This document shows positions 37,151 through 45,131 of a stretch of 64,000 nt of DNA, piece after piece. A program made the translations under genes and the position numbers. This DNA is from JBHICC01 sp046759385. GTDB taxonomy: Bacteria > Pseudomonadota > Gammaproteobacteria > Acidiferrobacterales > SPGG2. The stretch covers positions 4,420-68,419 of the forward strand of contig JBHICC010000010.1 in assembly GCA_046759385.1 (NCBI GenBank). The letters are read 5' to 3'. Below the pieces are notes generated by a model, which made no database searches, had not been told where the DNA came from, and worked only from the letters and a program-made list of their open reading frames with translations. The first letter of the stretch is position 1. Every line of letters starts with the position of its first letter.

Positions 37151-39400
37151 CTAGTCAGGATCGATTAGCTCGAATCTAAGAGTGTCGCCCTTCGCCGACA
37201 CCTTTACGCAGCCACCATTAGCAAGCTTGCCGAAAAGTAACTCGTCAGCAAGCGGTTTCTTAACTCTTTCTTGAATTAGTCGCGCCATTGGCCTTGCGCC
37301 CATCGCCGGGTCATGCCCATGCCTGGCGAGCCATTTCCGCGCCGCCGGAGTCAGCTCGATGGAAACGTTCCGGTCCGCCAGCTGCGACTCGAGCTCAAGG
37401 ACAAACTTGTCCACTACGTAGCCGATGGTTTCCTCATCAAGCGCCTTGAAATGGATGACCGCGTCTAGGCGGTTGCGAAACTCGGGACTGAACATTCGCT
37501 GAATGTCCTGCATTTCGTCACCGCTGTGATCTTGATGCGTGAACCCCATACTCGCCCGCCCAAGCCGTTCGGCTCCGGCGTTAGTAGTCATGACCAAGAT
37601 CACATTGCGGAAATCCGACTTGCGACCATTGTTGTCTGTGAGCGTGCCATGATCCATCACTTGCAATAGCAGATTAAACACATCCGGGTGTGCTTTCTCG
37701 ATCTCATCCAGCAGCAAGACCGCGTGCGGGTGCTTATTGATTGCGTCTGTCAGCAGACCGCCTTGGTCAAATCCGACGTAACCCGGTGGTGCGCCGATCA
37801 GGCGCGACACAGTGTGCCGCTCCATGTATTCCGACATGTCGAAGCGGATCAGCTCAACTCCCATCACGCGCGCGAGTTGTCGCGTTACTTCGGTCTTCCC
37901 CACGCCAGTCGGTCCGGAAAAGAGGTAGCAACCTATGGGCTTCTCGGGTTGGCCTAGGCCCGAACGTGATAGCTTCATCGCCGTGGCCAACGCATTGATT
38001 CCCTCGTCCTGGCCGAAAACCACCATCTTGAGGTCACGCTCTAGATTCCGCAGCGCGTCCCGATCTGAACTCGAAACCGTCTTAGGCGGAATACGGGCCA
38101 TCTTGGCAACAATGCTTTCGATATCGTGGACACCAATGGTCTTCTTGCGTTTGCTAGGCGGCAACAGGTGAAGACTGGCTCCTGCCTCATCGATCACGTC
38201 GATCGCCTTATCCGGTAAGTAGCGATCGTTGATGTAGCGATGAGATAGTTCAACCGCACTGCGCAATGAATGGCTGGTGTACTTCACCCGATGATGATTC
38301 TCGAAACGGCTCTTGAGTCCACGCAGGATCTGTACGGTCTCGTCAATAGTAGGTTCAGTGATGTCGATCTTCTGGAAACGCCGCGACAGCGCCCGATCCT
38401 TCTCGAAGATATTGCGAAACTCTTGATACGTGGTTGAACCAATGCATTTTAGTTCCCCGGACTGCAGTACCGGTTTCAACAAATTAGAAGCGTCCATCGC
38501 ACCACCCGAGGCCGCGCCGGCACCGATGACGGTATGGATTTCATCGATGAACAGGATGGCGCTCTGCAGTTTCTTCAGCTGATTAAGCACCGCTTTCAAT
38601 CGCTTCTCGAAGTCACCACGGTACTTAGTACCGGCAAGCAGCGCACCCATGTCTAGTGCATAAATGGTGCTCGAACCGAGTACCTCCGGAACCTCGCCAT
38701 CGACGATCTTCTTTGCCAAACCTTCTGCAATGGCGGTCTTACCAACACCGGACTCTCCGACGTAGAGCGGATTGTTTTTGCGTCGTCGACACAGGATCTG
38801 GACTGTACGCTCGAGTTCTTTCTCGCGGCCGATCAGCGGATCGATCTTGCCGACGCGGGCCAGCTCGTTCAGATTGACAGCGAAGACATCAAGCGGGCTG
38901 CGCTCAGGAGCAGGTGTGCCCTCTTCGGATTCTTCGCTCGCGGGGAGCTCGCCTTGCCCTTCCTCCGGCACCTTGGAAATGCCGTGAGAGATAAAGTTGA
39001 CGACGTCGAAGCGGGTGATGTTTTGCTTATACAAGAAGTAGACCGCGTGCGACTCTTTCTCAGCCAGAATTGCCACGAGCACGTTGGCTCCGGTCACCTC
39101 CTTCCTACCCGCACCTTGGACATGCAGGACCGCGCGTTGTATCACTCGCTGAAAACCTAAGGTCGGGTGCGTGTCTGCATCACTCCCGGGCGGCAAGGTG
39201 GGAACATGTTCGTCGAGGAAGTCGATGAGGTTCCTCCGCAGCTCATCGACGTCACCGCCGCACGCACGAAGCACCCGTGCGGCTGTCGGATTGTCCAGCA
39301 GCGCGCTCAGCAAGTGTTCGACCGTAATGTACTCGTGCCTCTTCTCGCGCGCGTTCTGAAACGCCGCATTCAGCGAGGACTCTAGCTCCGGCGACAGCAT
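37151..39400 (-). CDS. clpA: ATP-dependent Clp protease, ATPase subunit ClpA
   Basis: The 749-residue AAA+ unfoldase feeds ClpP. An N-domain (ELESSLNAAFQNAREKRHEYITVEHLL) binds ClpS. The two AAA modules carry Walker A motifs GESGVGKTAIAEGL and GPTGVGKTEVTRQL and Walker B motifs ILFIDEIHTVIGAG and VLLLDEIEKAHPDV. The ClpP-binding loop region follows the second module. It lies 56 bp downstream of clpS in one minus-strand operon. Confidence 0.97.
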   Translation of the reverse strand: MLSPELESSLNAAFQNAREKRHEYITVEHLLSALLDNPTAARVLRACGGDVDELRRNLIDFLDEHVPTLPPGSDADTHPTLGFQRVIQRAVLHVQGAGRKEVTGANVLVAILAEKESHAVYFLYKQNITRFDVVNFISHGISKVPEEGQGELPASEESEEGTPAPERSPLDVFAVNLNELARVGKIDPLIGREKELERTVQILCRRRKNNPLYVGESGVGKTAIAEGLAKKIVDGEVPEVLGSSTIYALDMGALLAGTKYRGDFEKRLKAVLNQLKKLQSAILFIDEIHTVIGAGAASGGAMDASNLLKPVLQSGELKCIGSTTYQEFRNIFEKDRALSRRFQKIDITEPTIDETVQILRGLKSRFENHHRVKYTSHSLRSAVELSHRYINDRYLPDKAIDVIDEAGASLHLLPPSKRKKTIGVHDIESIVAKMARIPPKTVSSSDRDALRNLERDLKMVVFGQDEGINALATAMKLSRSGLGQPEKPIGCYLFSGPTGVGKTEVTRQLARVMGVELIRFDMSEYMERHTVSRLIGAPPGYVGFDQGGLLTDAINKHPHAVLLLDEIEKAHPDVFNLLLQVMDHGTLTDNNGRKSDFRNVILVMTTNAGAERLGRASMGFTHQDHSGDEMQDIQRMFSPEFRNRLDAVIHFKALDEETIGYVVDKFVLELESQLADRNVSIELTPAARKWLARHGHDPAMGARPMARLIQERVKKPLADELLFGKLANGGCVKVSAKGDTLRFELIDPD

Positions 39401-39456
39401 TAATAACCTCCGGGGGCCATAGCTGCGACAGTATTGGGTCTTGACCGCCTAGGCGT

Positions 39457-39774
39457 TCAAGCAGGCTCCGTGGTGCACTGCAACGGGTGCTTGTTGTCTC
39501 GGGCGCACTGCATTACCTGCTTGACCTTGGTTTCCGCAATCTCACGCGTGTACACACCACAGATCCCGATTCCCTTGTGGTGTACGTGTAGCATGATCCG
39601 CGTCGCCTCCTCCCGACCTTTTCGGAAGAATTTCTGCAAGACCACAACGACGAATTCCATGGGAGTATAGTCGTCATTTAGCAGAATAACTTTATATAAG
39701 TCCGGCTTCTTGACCTTAGGCTTGGATTCCCGGACGACGACGCCTTCGGCAGGTTGCGGATACTTGAGGCTCAT
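39457..39774 (-). CDS. clpS: ClpS adaptor protein
   Basis: 105-residue N-degron adaptor: recognises N-terminal Leu, Phe, Tyr and Trp and hands them to ClpA. It shows PDLYKVILLNDDYTPMEFVV and MLHVHHKGIGICGVYTREIAETKV, the substrate-pocket block. It has a disordered N-terminal extension (ESKPKVKKP) as usual. First gene of the clpS-clpA operon, divergent from csp. Confidence 0.97.
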   Translation of the reverse strand: MSLKYPQPAEGVVVRESKPKVKKPDLYKVILLNDDYTPMEFVVVVLQKFFRKGREEATRIMLHVHHKGIGICGVYTREIAETKVKQVMQCARDNKHPLQCTTEPA

Positions 39775-40087
39775 AAACGTAAGACTAGCTGAATTCCCGG
39801 GGTGCCCGATTCAACGCACATTTTGCTGACCACGCCCAAAATTTCAACCCTGAAATTGTGGCATGAATTTTGAGCCGCCAGCAGCGGCTGGGGCCCGAAC
39901 TACCAGCCAAAACCGGCGTCACTTGACTTAGATAGAAAAAGACGGATCATGCTTAATCCCCGCAAAAAATTTCGTTGGCCGCGGCACCCGGTAGGCGGCG
40001 GGCTAACTATAAGGCGGGTCTAGCTAACGGTAATAAACGCGCGACCGTAATCGAATTCGGGTCGCCATTTACGCTAGGGGGATGGGT
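39775..40087. other. Intergenic, 313 bp, divergent clpS / cold-shock promoters and long csp leader
   Basis: No gene seen. The csp-proximal part (39990-40080) is rich in short complementary runs, for example CGGCGGGCTAA and GGCGGGTCTAGC, and could form the long structured 5' leader typical of cold-shock mRNAs; this is inference. GGGGG just before the csp start acts as ribosome binding site. Confidence 0.35.
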
Positions 40088-40297
40088 ATGGCAACAGGAA
40101 CAGTAAAGTGGTTTAACGCCAGCAAGGGGTATGGCTTTATCATCCCGAATGACGGCGGCTCCGAAGTCTTTGCACACTTTTCAGCGATCCAGATGGAAGG
40201 TTACAAAACTTTGAAGCAGGGGCAAACAGTGGAGTATGAAGTTCAGGACGGCCCAAAAGGACCCCAGGCTTCAAAGATTCAGCCGGTGAATGAATAG
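40088..40297 (+). CDS. Cold-shock protein, CspA family
   Basis: 69-residue single-domain OB fold with both RNA-binding motifs: GTVKWFNASKGYGFI (RNP1 KGYGFI) and VFAHFSAIQ (RNP2 VFAHF). Two ATGs lie six bases apart (40082 and 40088); the second gives MATGTVKWFN and a better spacing to the G-rich ribosome binding site. Acts as an RNA chaperone. Ends 27 bp before a strong terminator. Confidence 0.95.
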   Translation: MATGTVKWFNASKGYGFIIPNDGGSEVFAHFSAIQMEGYKTLKQGQTVEYEVQDGPKGPQASKIQPVNE

Positions 40298-40324
40298 GGC
40301 GCCCTTCGACCAATTCCTTGTTGT

Positions 40325-40355
40325 AAAACCCGGCGCAAGCCGGGTTTTTTCTTTT
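40325..40355 (+). terminator. Rho-independent terminator after csp
   Basis: AAAACCCGGC, loop GCAA, GCCGGGTTTT followed by more T: a GC-rich perfect stem with a T tail, 28 bp after the csp stop. Confidence 0.92.
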
Positions 40356-40393
40356 CTCAAGCGATCCGCTTGAGCGCAGTCGCATTGGGTAAG

Positions 40394-41536
40394 ATGGAAC
40401 ACGCGGAACAAAAGCACATTGTTGTAGGCCTGTCTGGAGGGGTCGATTCTTCTGTAGCTGCCTGGTTGCTGCAAAAACTGGGGCATCGGCTAACTGGGCT
40501 GTTTATGAAAAACTGGGAAGAAGATGACGACAACGGGTATTGTGCCGCGGAGGAAGACTACAAAGTGGCAGATGCTGTCTGCAAACGTCTGGATATTCCG
40601 CTTCGCGGCGTGAGCTTTGCGGCCGAATACTGGGACCAGGTTTTTAGCAGGTTCCTCGAAGACAGTGCCGCAGGACTAACCCCTAACCCGGATGTCTTAT
40701 GCAACCGGGAGATCAAGTTCAAAGCATTCCTTGATTTCGCACTATCACTCGGTGCTGACCTGATCGCTACCGGCCACTACGCGCGAACCACCAAGGACGA
40801 AGAAGGGTACCGCTTATGGAAGGCTGTGGATGCCAACAAAGACCAAAGCTACTTTCTCTATGCCCTGGGGCAACGTGAGCTTGCAAAAACGCTATTTCCG
40901 CTTGCCGGCCTCGCCAAAACCGAGGTGCGGGCACTCGCCAGGCGAGCCGGGTTGCCAAACTACGACAAGAAAGATAGCACTGGCTTGTGTTTCATTGGCG
41001 AACGACCCTTCAAGGCCTTTCTGGCGCGTTTTCTCCCGCCAGAGCCTGGTGAGATTCGCACTGTTGATGGAGTAACCAAAGGGTGTCACGACGGGCTAAT
41101 GTATTACACGCTCGGGCAACGCCACGGATTAGGCATTGGTGGACCGGGCGGTCCCTGGTACGTTGCGGCGAAAGACACGCGTCGTAATGTCCTCTACGTG
41201 GTCGAAGGCGACACGCATCCTTCGCTCTTTACTCAGCGCCTAGAGGCCGGTGATATTTCCTGGGTCGCCGGCGTCCCACCGAAACTGCCTTTTCACTGTC
41301 GTGCGAAAATCCGCTACCGCCAAGTCGAGCAGCCCTGCGTAATCGACGCAATCCCCCGGGGTCTCGGCGTCAGCTTTCAGCGCGCGCAGTGGGCGGCGAC
41401 ACCGGGCCAAGCGGTTGTGTTTTACTCGGATGACCTCTGTCTCGGTGGCGGGGTAATCACTCAGGTGACACCGTTGCGCGCGATAGAAGATCGGGATGTG
41501 GAACTCATCGGTACTACCGTGTCAGGCCATAGCTGA
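40394..41536 (+). CDS. mnmA: tRNA-specific 2-thiouridylase
   Basis: MnmA thiolates U34 of tRNA-Lys, -Glu and -Gln. The 380-residue enzyme from the ATG at 40394 (a TTG at 40370 is unlikely) has the PP-loop IVVGLSGGVDSSVAAWLL, the first catalytic Cys in PDVLCNREIKFKAF and the second in DSTGLCFIGERPF, and MYYTLGQRHGLGIGG. The gene order here is csp-mnmA-purB. hflD, usually between mnmA and purB in gammaproteobacteria, is missing. Confidence 0.96.
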   Translation: MEHAEQKHIVVGLSGGVDSSVAAWLLQKLGHRLTGLFMKNWEEDDDNGYCAAEEDYKVADAVCKRLDIPLRGVSFAAEYWDQVFSRFLEDSAAGLTPNPDVLCNREIKFKAFLDFALSLGADLIATGHYARTTKDEEGYRLWKAVDANKDQSYFLYALGQRELAKTLFPLAGLAKTEVRALARRAGLPNYDKKDSTGLCFIGERPFKAFLARFLPPEPGEIRTVDGVTKGCHDGLMYYTLGQRHGLGIGGPGGPWYVAAKDTRRNVLYVVEGDTHPSLFTQRLEAGDISWVAGVPPKLPFHCRAKIRYRQVEQPCVIDAIPRGLGVSFQRAQWAATPGQAVVFYSDDLCLGGGVITQVTPLRAIEDRDVELIGTTVSGHS

Positions 41537-41594
41537 GGCTCAAAGTCACGACGCAAGCCGTGCAGGGTGCAAAATCTGGTAGTATTTTACTAGA

Positions 41595-43205
41595 ATGCCG
41601 CTCGTGAACGCGCCCTCTGTCAATAAGATCGTTCAGTTCCTTGAAACCCAGAAAGGCCGGCTTCCGCGCATCGCCAAGGAAGCGGGGCTTGGATTGGAGT
41701 GGTTGCGCAAGCTGGTGTCCGGCCAGATTCGCGATCCCGGCGCCAGCAAAATTGAAAAGCTCTGGGCCTACATGAACGGACAGCCGGGCACCCAGGATGA
41801 AGAACAATATATACGGCTTACCGCACTGTCGCCGTTAGATGGACGCTACCGGCATAAGACCGAAGCCCTACGTGCACTCTTTAGCGAATCGGCGCTTATT
41901 CATCACCGCGTGCAGGTGGAGATCGAATGGTTGCGCGCCCTTGCGGTGAACCCACATATTGTCGAGATCATACAGTTCTCTCTAGATGCCGATGCGCAGC
42001 TCCAGCGGATAATCCGAGAATTTTCCGAGGACGACGCCGTTCGGATCAAGGAGATTGAACGGGAGATCAACCATGATGTTAAAGCAGTTGAATATTTCCT
42101 ACGCGAGAAAGTGCGTGGTCACATTGAACTCGAGGGAGCCAGAGAATTCATTCATTTTGCTTGTACATCAGAGGACGTTAATAACCTCGCATACGCGCTT
42201 ATGTTGAAAGCAAGTAGGGACGAGATCCTCTTGCCCGACATGGATCGACTCATTGACAAGCTCAGCGAGCTAGCGGAGCGCTACGCAGACCAGCCAATGC
42301 TCGCGCATACTCACGGCCAACCCGCCTCTCCCACAACCTTGGGCAAAGAGATGGCTAATGTTGCCTTCCGCTTACAACGTCAACGCGAACAGACGGCCAC
42401 CATTCAGATCATGGGCAAACTCAATGGCGCAGTCGGCAACTACAACGCCCACTGCGTCGCGTACCCCGACGTGGACTGGGCGGCAGAAACGAAGAAGTTT
42501 GTCGAGCGTTTAGGGCTGGTTCATAACCCATATACAACCCAAATCGAGCCCCATGACTATATCGCCGAGCTGTTCGATGCCATCGCCCGGTTTAACACAG
42601 TATTGATTGACTTTAACCGTGATGTGTGGGGATACATCTCACTGGGGTACTTTAAACAGAAGCTGGTGGCCGGCGAGGTAGGGTCCTCGACGATGCCTCA
42701 CAAGATCAATCCTATCGACTTCGAGAACTCCGAGGGCAATCTTGGGTTAGCGAATGCGTTGTTGGGTCATTTGACAGAAAAGCTTCCGGTAAGCCGCTGG
42801 CAGCGCGACCTTTCGGATTCAACTGTGTTGAGGAATATGGGGGTGGCCATTGGCTACTGTGTGCTCGCCTACGACGCCTGTCTGCAAGGTCTGAACAAGA
42901 TCGAGGCCGATACCCATCGATTAGGCCGTGACCTGGACAACAACTGGGAGGTTCTGACGGAGGCAATCCAGACCATGCTGCGCCGTCACCACGTGGAAGA
43001 TGCTTATGACAAGCTTAAGCGCTATGCGCGTGGCCGAAGCAGTATGAGCCGAGAGGCGATACACCGATTTGTTCAATCGCTCGACATCCCGGAGGATTCG
43101 AAGCGACGCCTGCTCGCCCTGCAACCGGCAACCTACATCGGTATCGCAGCGGCCTTGGCCAAAGCGGGGCGCAAGCCCGGCCAACCTCTAGACGACAGCG
43201 ACTAG
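41595..43205 (+). CDS. purB: Adenylosuccinate lyase with an in-frame N-terminal phage-type HTH extension
   Basis: Residues about 73-536 are a complete PurB (LTALSPLDGRY at the start; FACTSEDVNNL; THGQPASPTTLGKEM; signature GSSTMPHKINPIDFEN; SRWQRDLSDSTVLRN), which makes AMP and the AICAR precursor. Upstream and in the same frame are about 60 residues, IVQFLETQKGRLPRIAKEAG then LEWLRKLVSGQIRDPGASKIEKL, which read like the small helix-turn-helix proteins of phages. No stop separates them, and ATG/GTG/TTG is absent right at the normal PurB start; the nearest in-frame ATG is at 41772 (residue 60). Either the product is a true 536-residue fusion or PurB starts at 41772 as a 477-residue protein with a short N-tail. 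Confidence 0.93.
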   Translation: MPLVNAPSVNKIVQFLETQKGRLPRIAKEAGLGLEWLRKLVSGQIRDPGASKIEKLWAYMNGQPGTQDEEQYIRLTALSPLDGRYRHKTEALRALFSESALIHHRVQVEIEWLRALAVNPHIVEIIQFSLDADAQLQRIIREFSEDDAVRIKEIEREINHDVKAVEYFLREKVRGHIELEGAREFIHFACTSEDVNNLAYALMLKASRDEILLPDMDRLIDKLSELAERYADQPMLAHTHGQPASPTTLGKEMANVAFRLQRQREQTATIQIMGKLNGAVGNYNAHCVAYPDVDWAAETKKFVERLGLVHNPYTTQIEPHDYIAELFDAIARFNTVLIDFNRDVWGYISLGYFKQKLVAGEVGSSTMPHKINPIDFENSEGNLGLANALLGHLTEKLPVSRWQRDLSDSTVLRNMGVAIGYCVLAYDACLQGLNKIEADTHRLGRDLDNNWEVLTEAIQTMLRRHHVEDAYDKLKRYARGRSSMSREAIHRFVQSLDIPEDSKRRLLALQPATYIGIAAALAKAGRKPGQPLDDSD

Positions 43206-43217
43206 GCGGCGCTTTAG

Positions 43218-43796
43218 TCAGCGACGTTTGCGTCGTGCGGAGGCAGTTTTCTTTCTAGTTTTTTTCGCTGTTCGCGTCGCCGATTTTCTCTTACCCGCTG
43301 GACGCCGCCTCATTGCCGTGGAAGACTGTCGCCGACCTGATGCCTTCTTAGTATGTCGGGCACGTGCACGGCGCGCCGGCCGCGGTCGCCTACGGGCCCG
43401 CGCGGAGATTGACACTGCCGGCCTACCCGCCTGAAGCACTGAGAAGAATAGAACCAGGCCGATCGACAGATTGATCAGCAGCGTAAAAAAGGTCGCTGGC
43501 TTCTGCGGCATTCCGCCGCTAACAAAAATCTGAAAGATCATTACCAAACTAAGCAATGCCAGGACAATTATCGAAGCATGCATGTGTGAATCGGTTGGGT
43601 TAAGCGCCGCAATGAAGAACAGCAGGGCGAACGCAAAGAAGGCAGCGCCAACGATCCCTGTTATCGCAGGATCGTAAGGTCCGTGGCTGAGCACGCTCTG
43701 CATGGTTTCCGGTCCCATGAATAAAGCCACTCCCCACAGCAGAGATACAGCTGCAGCAACGTATAGATAACGACTGAGGCTTGTATGCACCTTCAT
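43218..43796 (-). CDS. Four-span membrane protein with histone-H1-like Lys/Arg tail
   Basis: I do not recognise a named family. Residues about 8-122 hold four hydrophobic spans (YLYVAAAVSLLWGVALFM; GAAFFAFALLFFIAAL; IIVLALLSLVMIFQIFV; LLINLSIGLVLFFSVL). From about residue 128 to 192 the chain is Arg/Lys/Ala/Thr/Ser-rich (ARRRPRPARRARARHTKKAS ...), as in histone-H1-like bacterial proteins of the AlgP/HctB style. Such a tail could bind DNA or RNA at the membrane; that is inference. Convergent with purB, 12 bp apart. Confidence 0.7.
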   Translation of the reverse strand: MKVHTSLSRYLYVAAAVSLLWGVALFMGPETMQSVLSHGPYDPAITGIVGAAFFAFALLFFIAALNPTDSHMHASIIVLALLSLVMIFQIFVSGGMPQKPATFFTLLINLSIGLVLFFSVLQAGRPAVSISARARRRPRPARRARARHTKKASGRRQSSTAMRRRPAGKRKSATRTAKKTRKKTASARRKRR

Positions 43797-43883
43797 GCTC
43801 CCTGGTTTCCCTAGCTATACTTATTAGTACAAGTAAGTATAGCTACGCAATCTTATTCGCAATAGCGCCAACACATGTAGTCA

Positions 43884-44396
43884 ATGGAAGACGAAGGGCA
43901 CCCTTCATCCGCCGCGAGCTCCGAACGATTACACCTGCACACGCGTACAGAAGTTCAGGACCTAGTGGCTCACTTGCTGAAACAAGCCAAGCGCAGGATC
44001 TGCGTGTTCGCGCCTATGCTTCCGCCTGACCTTTTCAATTCCGTGCAGAATGCAAAGGCATTGGCTCACTTCGCTGCTACCCATCGCAGCAATCGTGCTT
44101 TATTCCTTGTGGAAGACGGGGAGAAATCGGTCCAGCACAACGGTCGCGTCGTTGAGATGTGCCGCCGACTGAGCGATTTCATCGAGATGCGTCGGATCGT
44201 TGAAGAAGAAATAGGCTTACAACAGCTTTGGGTGATCGTAGACGATAGTTCGTACCTGCATCAGCGACACCTAGATAAACAGGACTACATTGCCCGATTC
44301 GAAGCGAAGAGCGAGGCGCGATCATTGCTAGATCAGTTCGAGCGTCTTTGGGAACGTAGCCAACCGATCCATGAGATCCATCCGCTCGGCTTGTGA
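43884..44396 (+). CDS. PLD-like / DUF7931-type hypothetical protein
   Basis: The 170-residue protein resembles the small phospholipase-D-fold domain found near GNAT genes in pseudomonads: RTEVQDLVAHLLKQAKRRICVFAP, then PDLFNSVQNAKALAHFA and the end LWVIVDDSSYLHQRHLDKQDYIARFE. The HxK(x4)D motif of active PLD enzymes is not present (HLDKQDY is only partly similar), so it is probably non-catalytic. No signal peptide. Its end overlaps the frame upstream of the NlpC gene and it ends 19 bp before that ATG. Confidence 0.65.
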   Translation: MEDEGHPSSAASSERLHLHTRTEVQDLVAHLLKQAKRRICVFAPMLPPDLFNSVQNAKALAHFAATHRSNRALFLVEDGEKSVQHNGRVVEMCRRLSDFIEMRRIVEEEIGLQQLWVIVDDSSYLHQRHLDKQDYIARFEAKSEARSLLDQFERLWERSQPIHEIHPLGL

Positions 44397-44415
44397 CGGA
44401 AATGGATCAAAGGTG

Positions 44416-44886
44416 ATGCTGCGACCCTCGGTTATCGTTTGGCTCGTACTTGTGAGTGGATTGGTTGTCGCGTGCGCACACCGCCCGCCGCAGACTCGAT
44501 CCCAAGAGGTCGACGTCAGCACGGCAGCTGCCCGCTACGCATTCAAATTAGTCGGGGCGCCCTATCGGTATGGAGGCGCTACGCCACAAGGATTCGACTG
44601 TAGCGGTCTGGTTCATTACAGCTTCGGGCGCGCCGGTGTCATCGTACCGCGCACGACACGTGAACAACGTCGGAGCTCACGACGCTTGTCAGACGCGCGC
44701 GTCCGACCCGGTGATTTGTTGTTCTTTACCCAAAACGGAAAGCGAGCGTCGCATGTTGGTCTTTACATTGGCGATAACCAATTCGTTCACGCACCGTCGA
44801 CGGGAAAGAGCGTGCATGTCTCTAGGTTGGATAACGCCTACTGGCGTCGCCATTTCGTCGAAGCAAGACGCTTCGAGCTTGACTAA
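44416..44886 (+). CDS. NlpC/P60 family lipoprotein, peptidoglycan endopeptidase
   Basis: From the ATG at 44416, preceded by AAAGGTG, this gives 156 residues with a lipoprotein signal ending VVAC (Cys20). The C40 peptidase domain has the catalytic Cys62 in FDCSGLVHY, His113 in ASHVGLYIG and His125 in FVHAPSTGK. Related to Spr/NlpC, which cut murein stem peptides. An upstream in-frame start at 44371 would hide the lipoprotein signal. Confidence 0.92.
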   Translation: MLRPSVIVWLVLVSGLVVACAHRPPQTRSQEVDVSTAAARYAFKLVGAPYRYGGATPQGFDCSGLVHYSFGRAGVIVPRTTREQRRSSRRLSDARVRPGDLLFFTQNGKRASHVGLYIGDNQFVHAPSTGKSVHVSRLDNAYWRRHFVEARRFELD

Positions 44887-45131
44887 AGTCGATTAGAGCT
44901 GCCGACGCGCATCGCACGTCGATTTCACTAACCTTTAGGCTACGCACCCGCACGCGCGTCATCTGAACAATTCGACAATAAGTTTTTTTCAGTGTCGCGC
45001 TATGTTATTGCTTGTCGATAATTAATCGAAAGGAGCAACGCATAACTGTATCGATGACGAATCAGTTTACAGTGCCAACGCAAACGTAGGCCTCAGTTGC
45101 AACGGCTTTTTAAACAGCGTAGCCTAACAGC

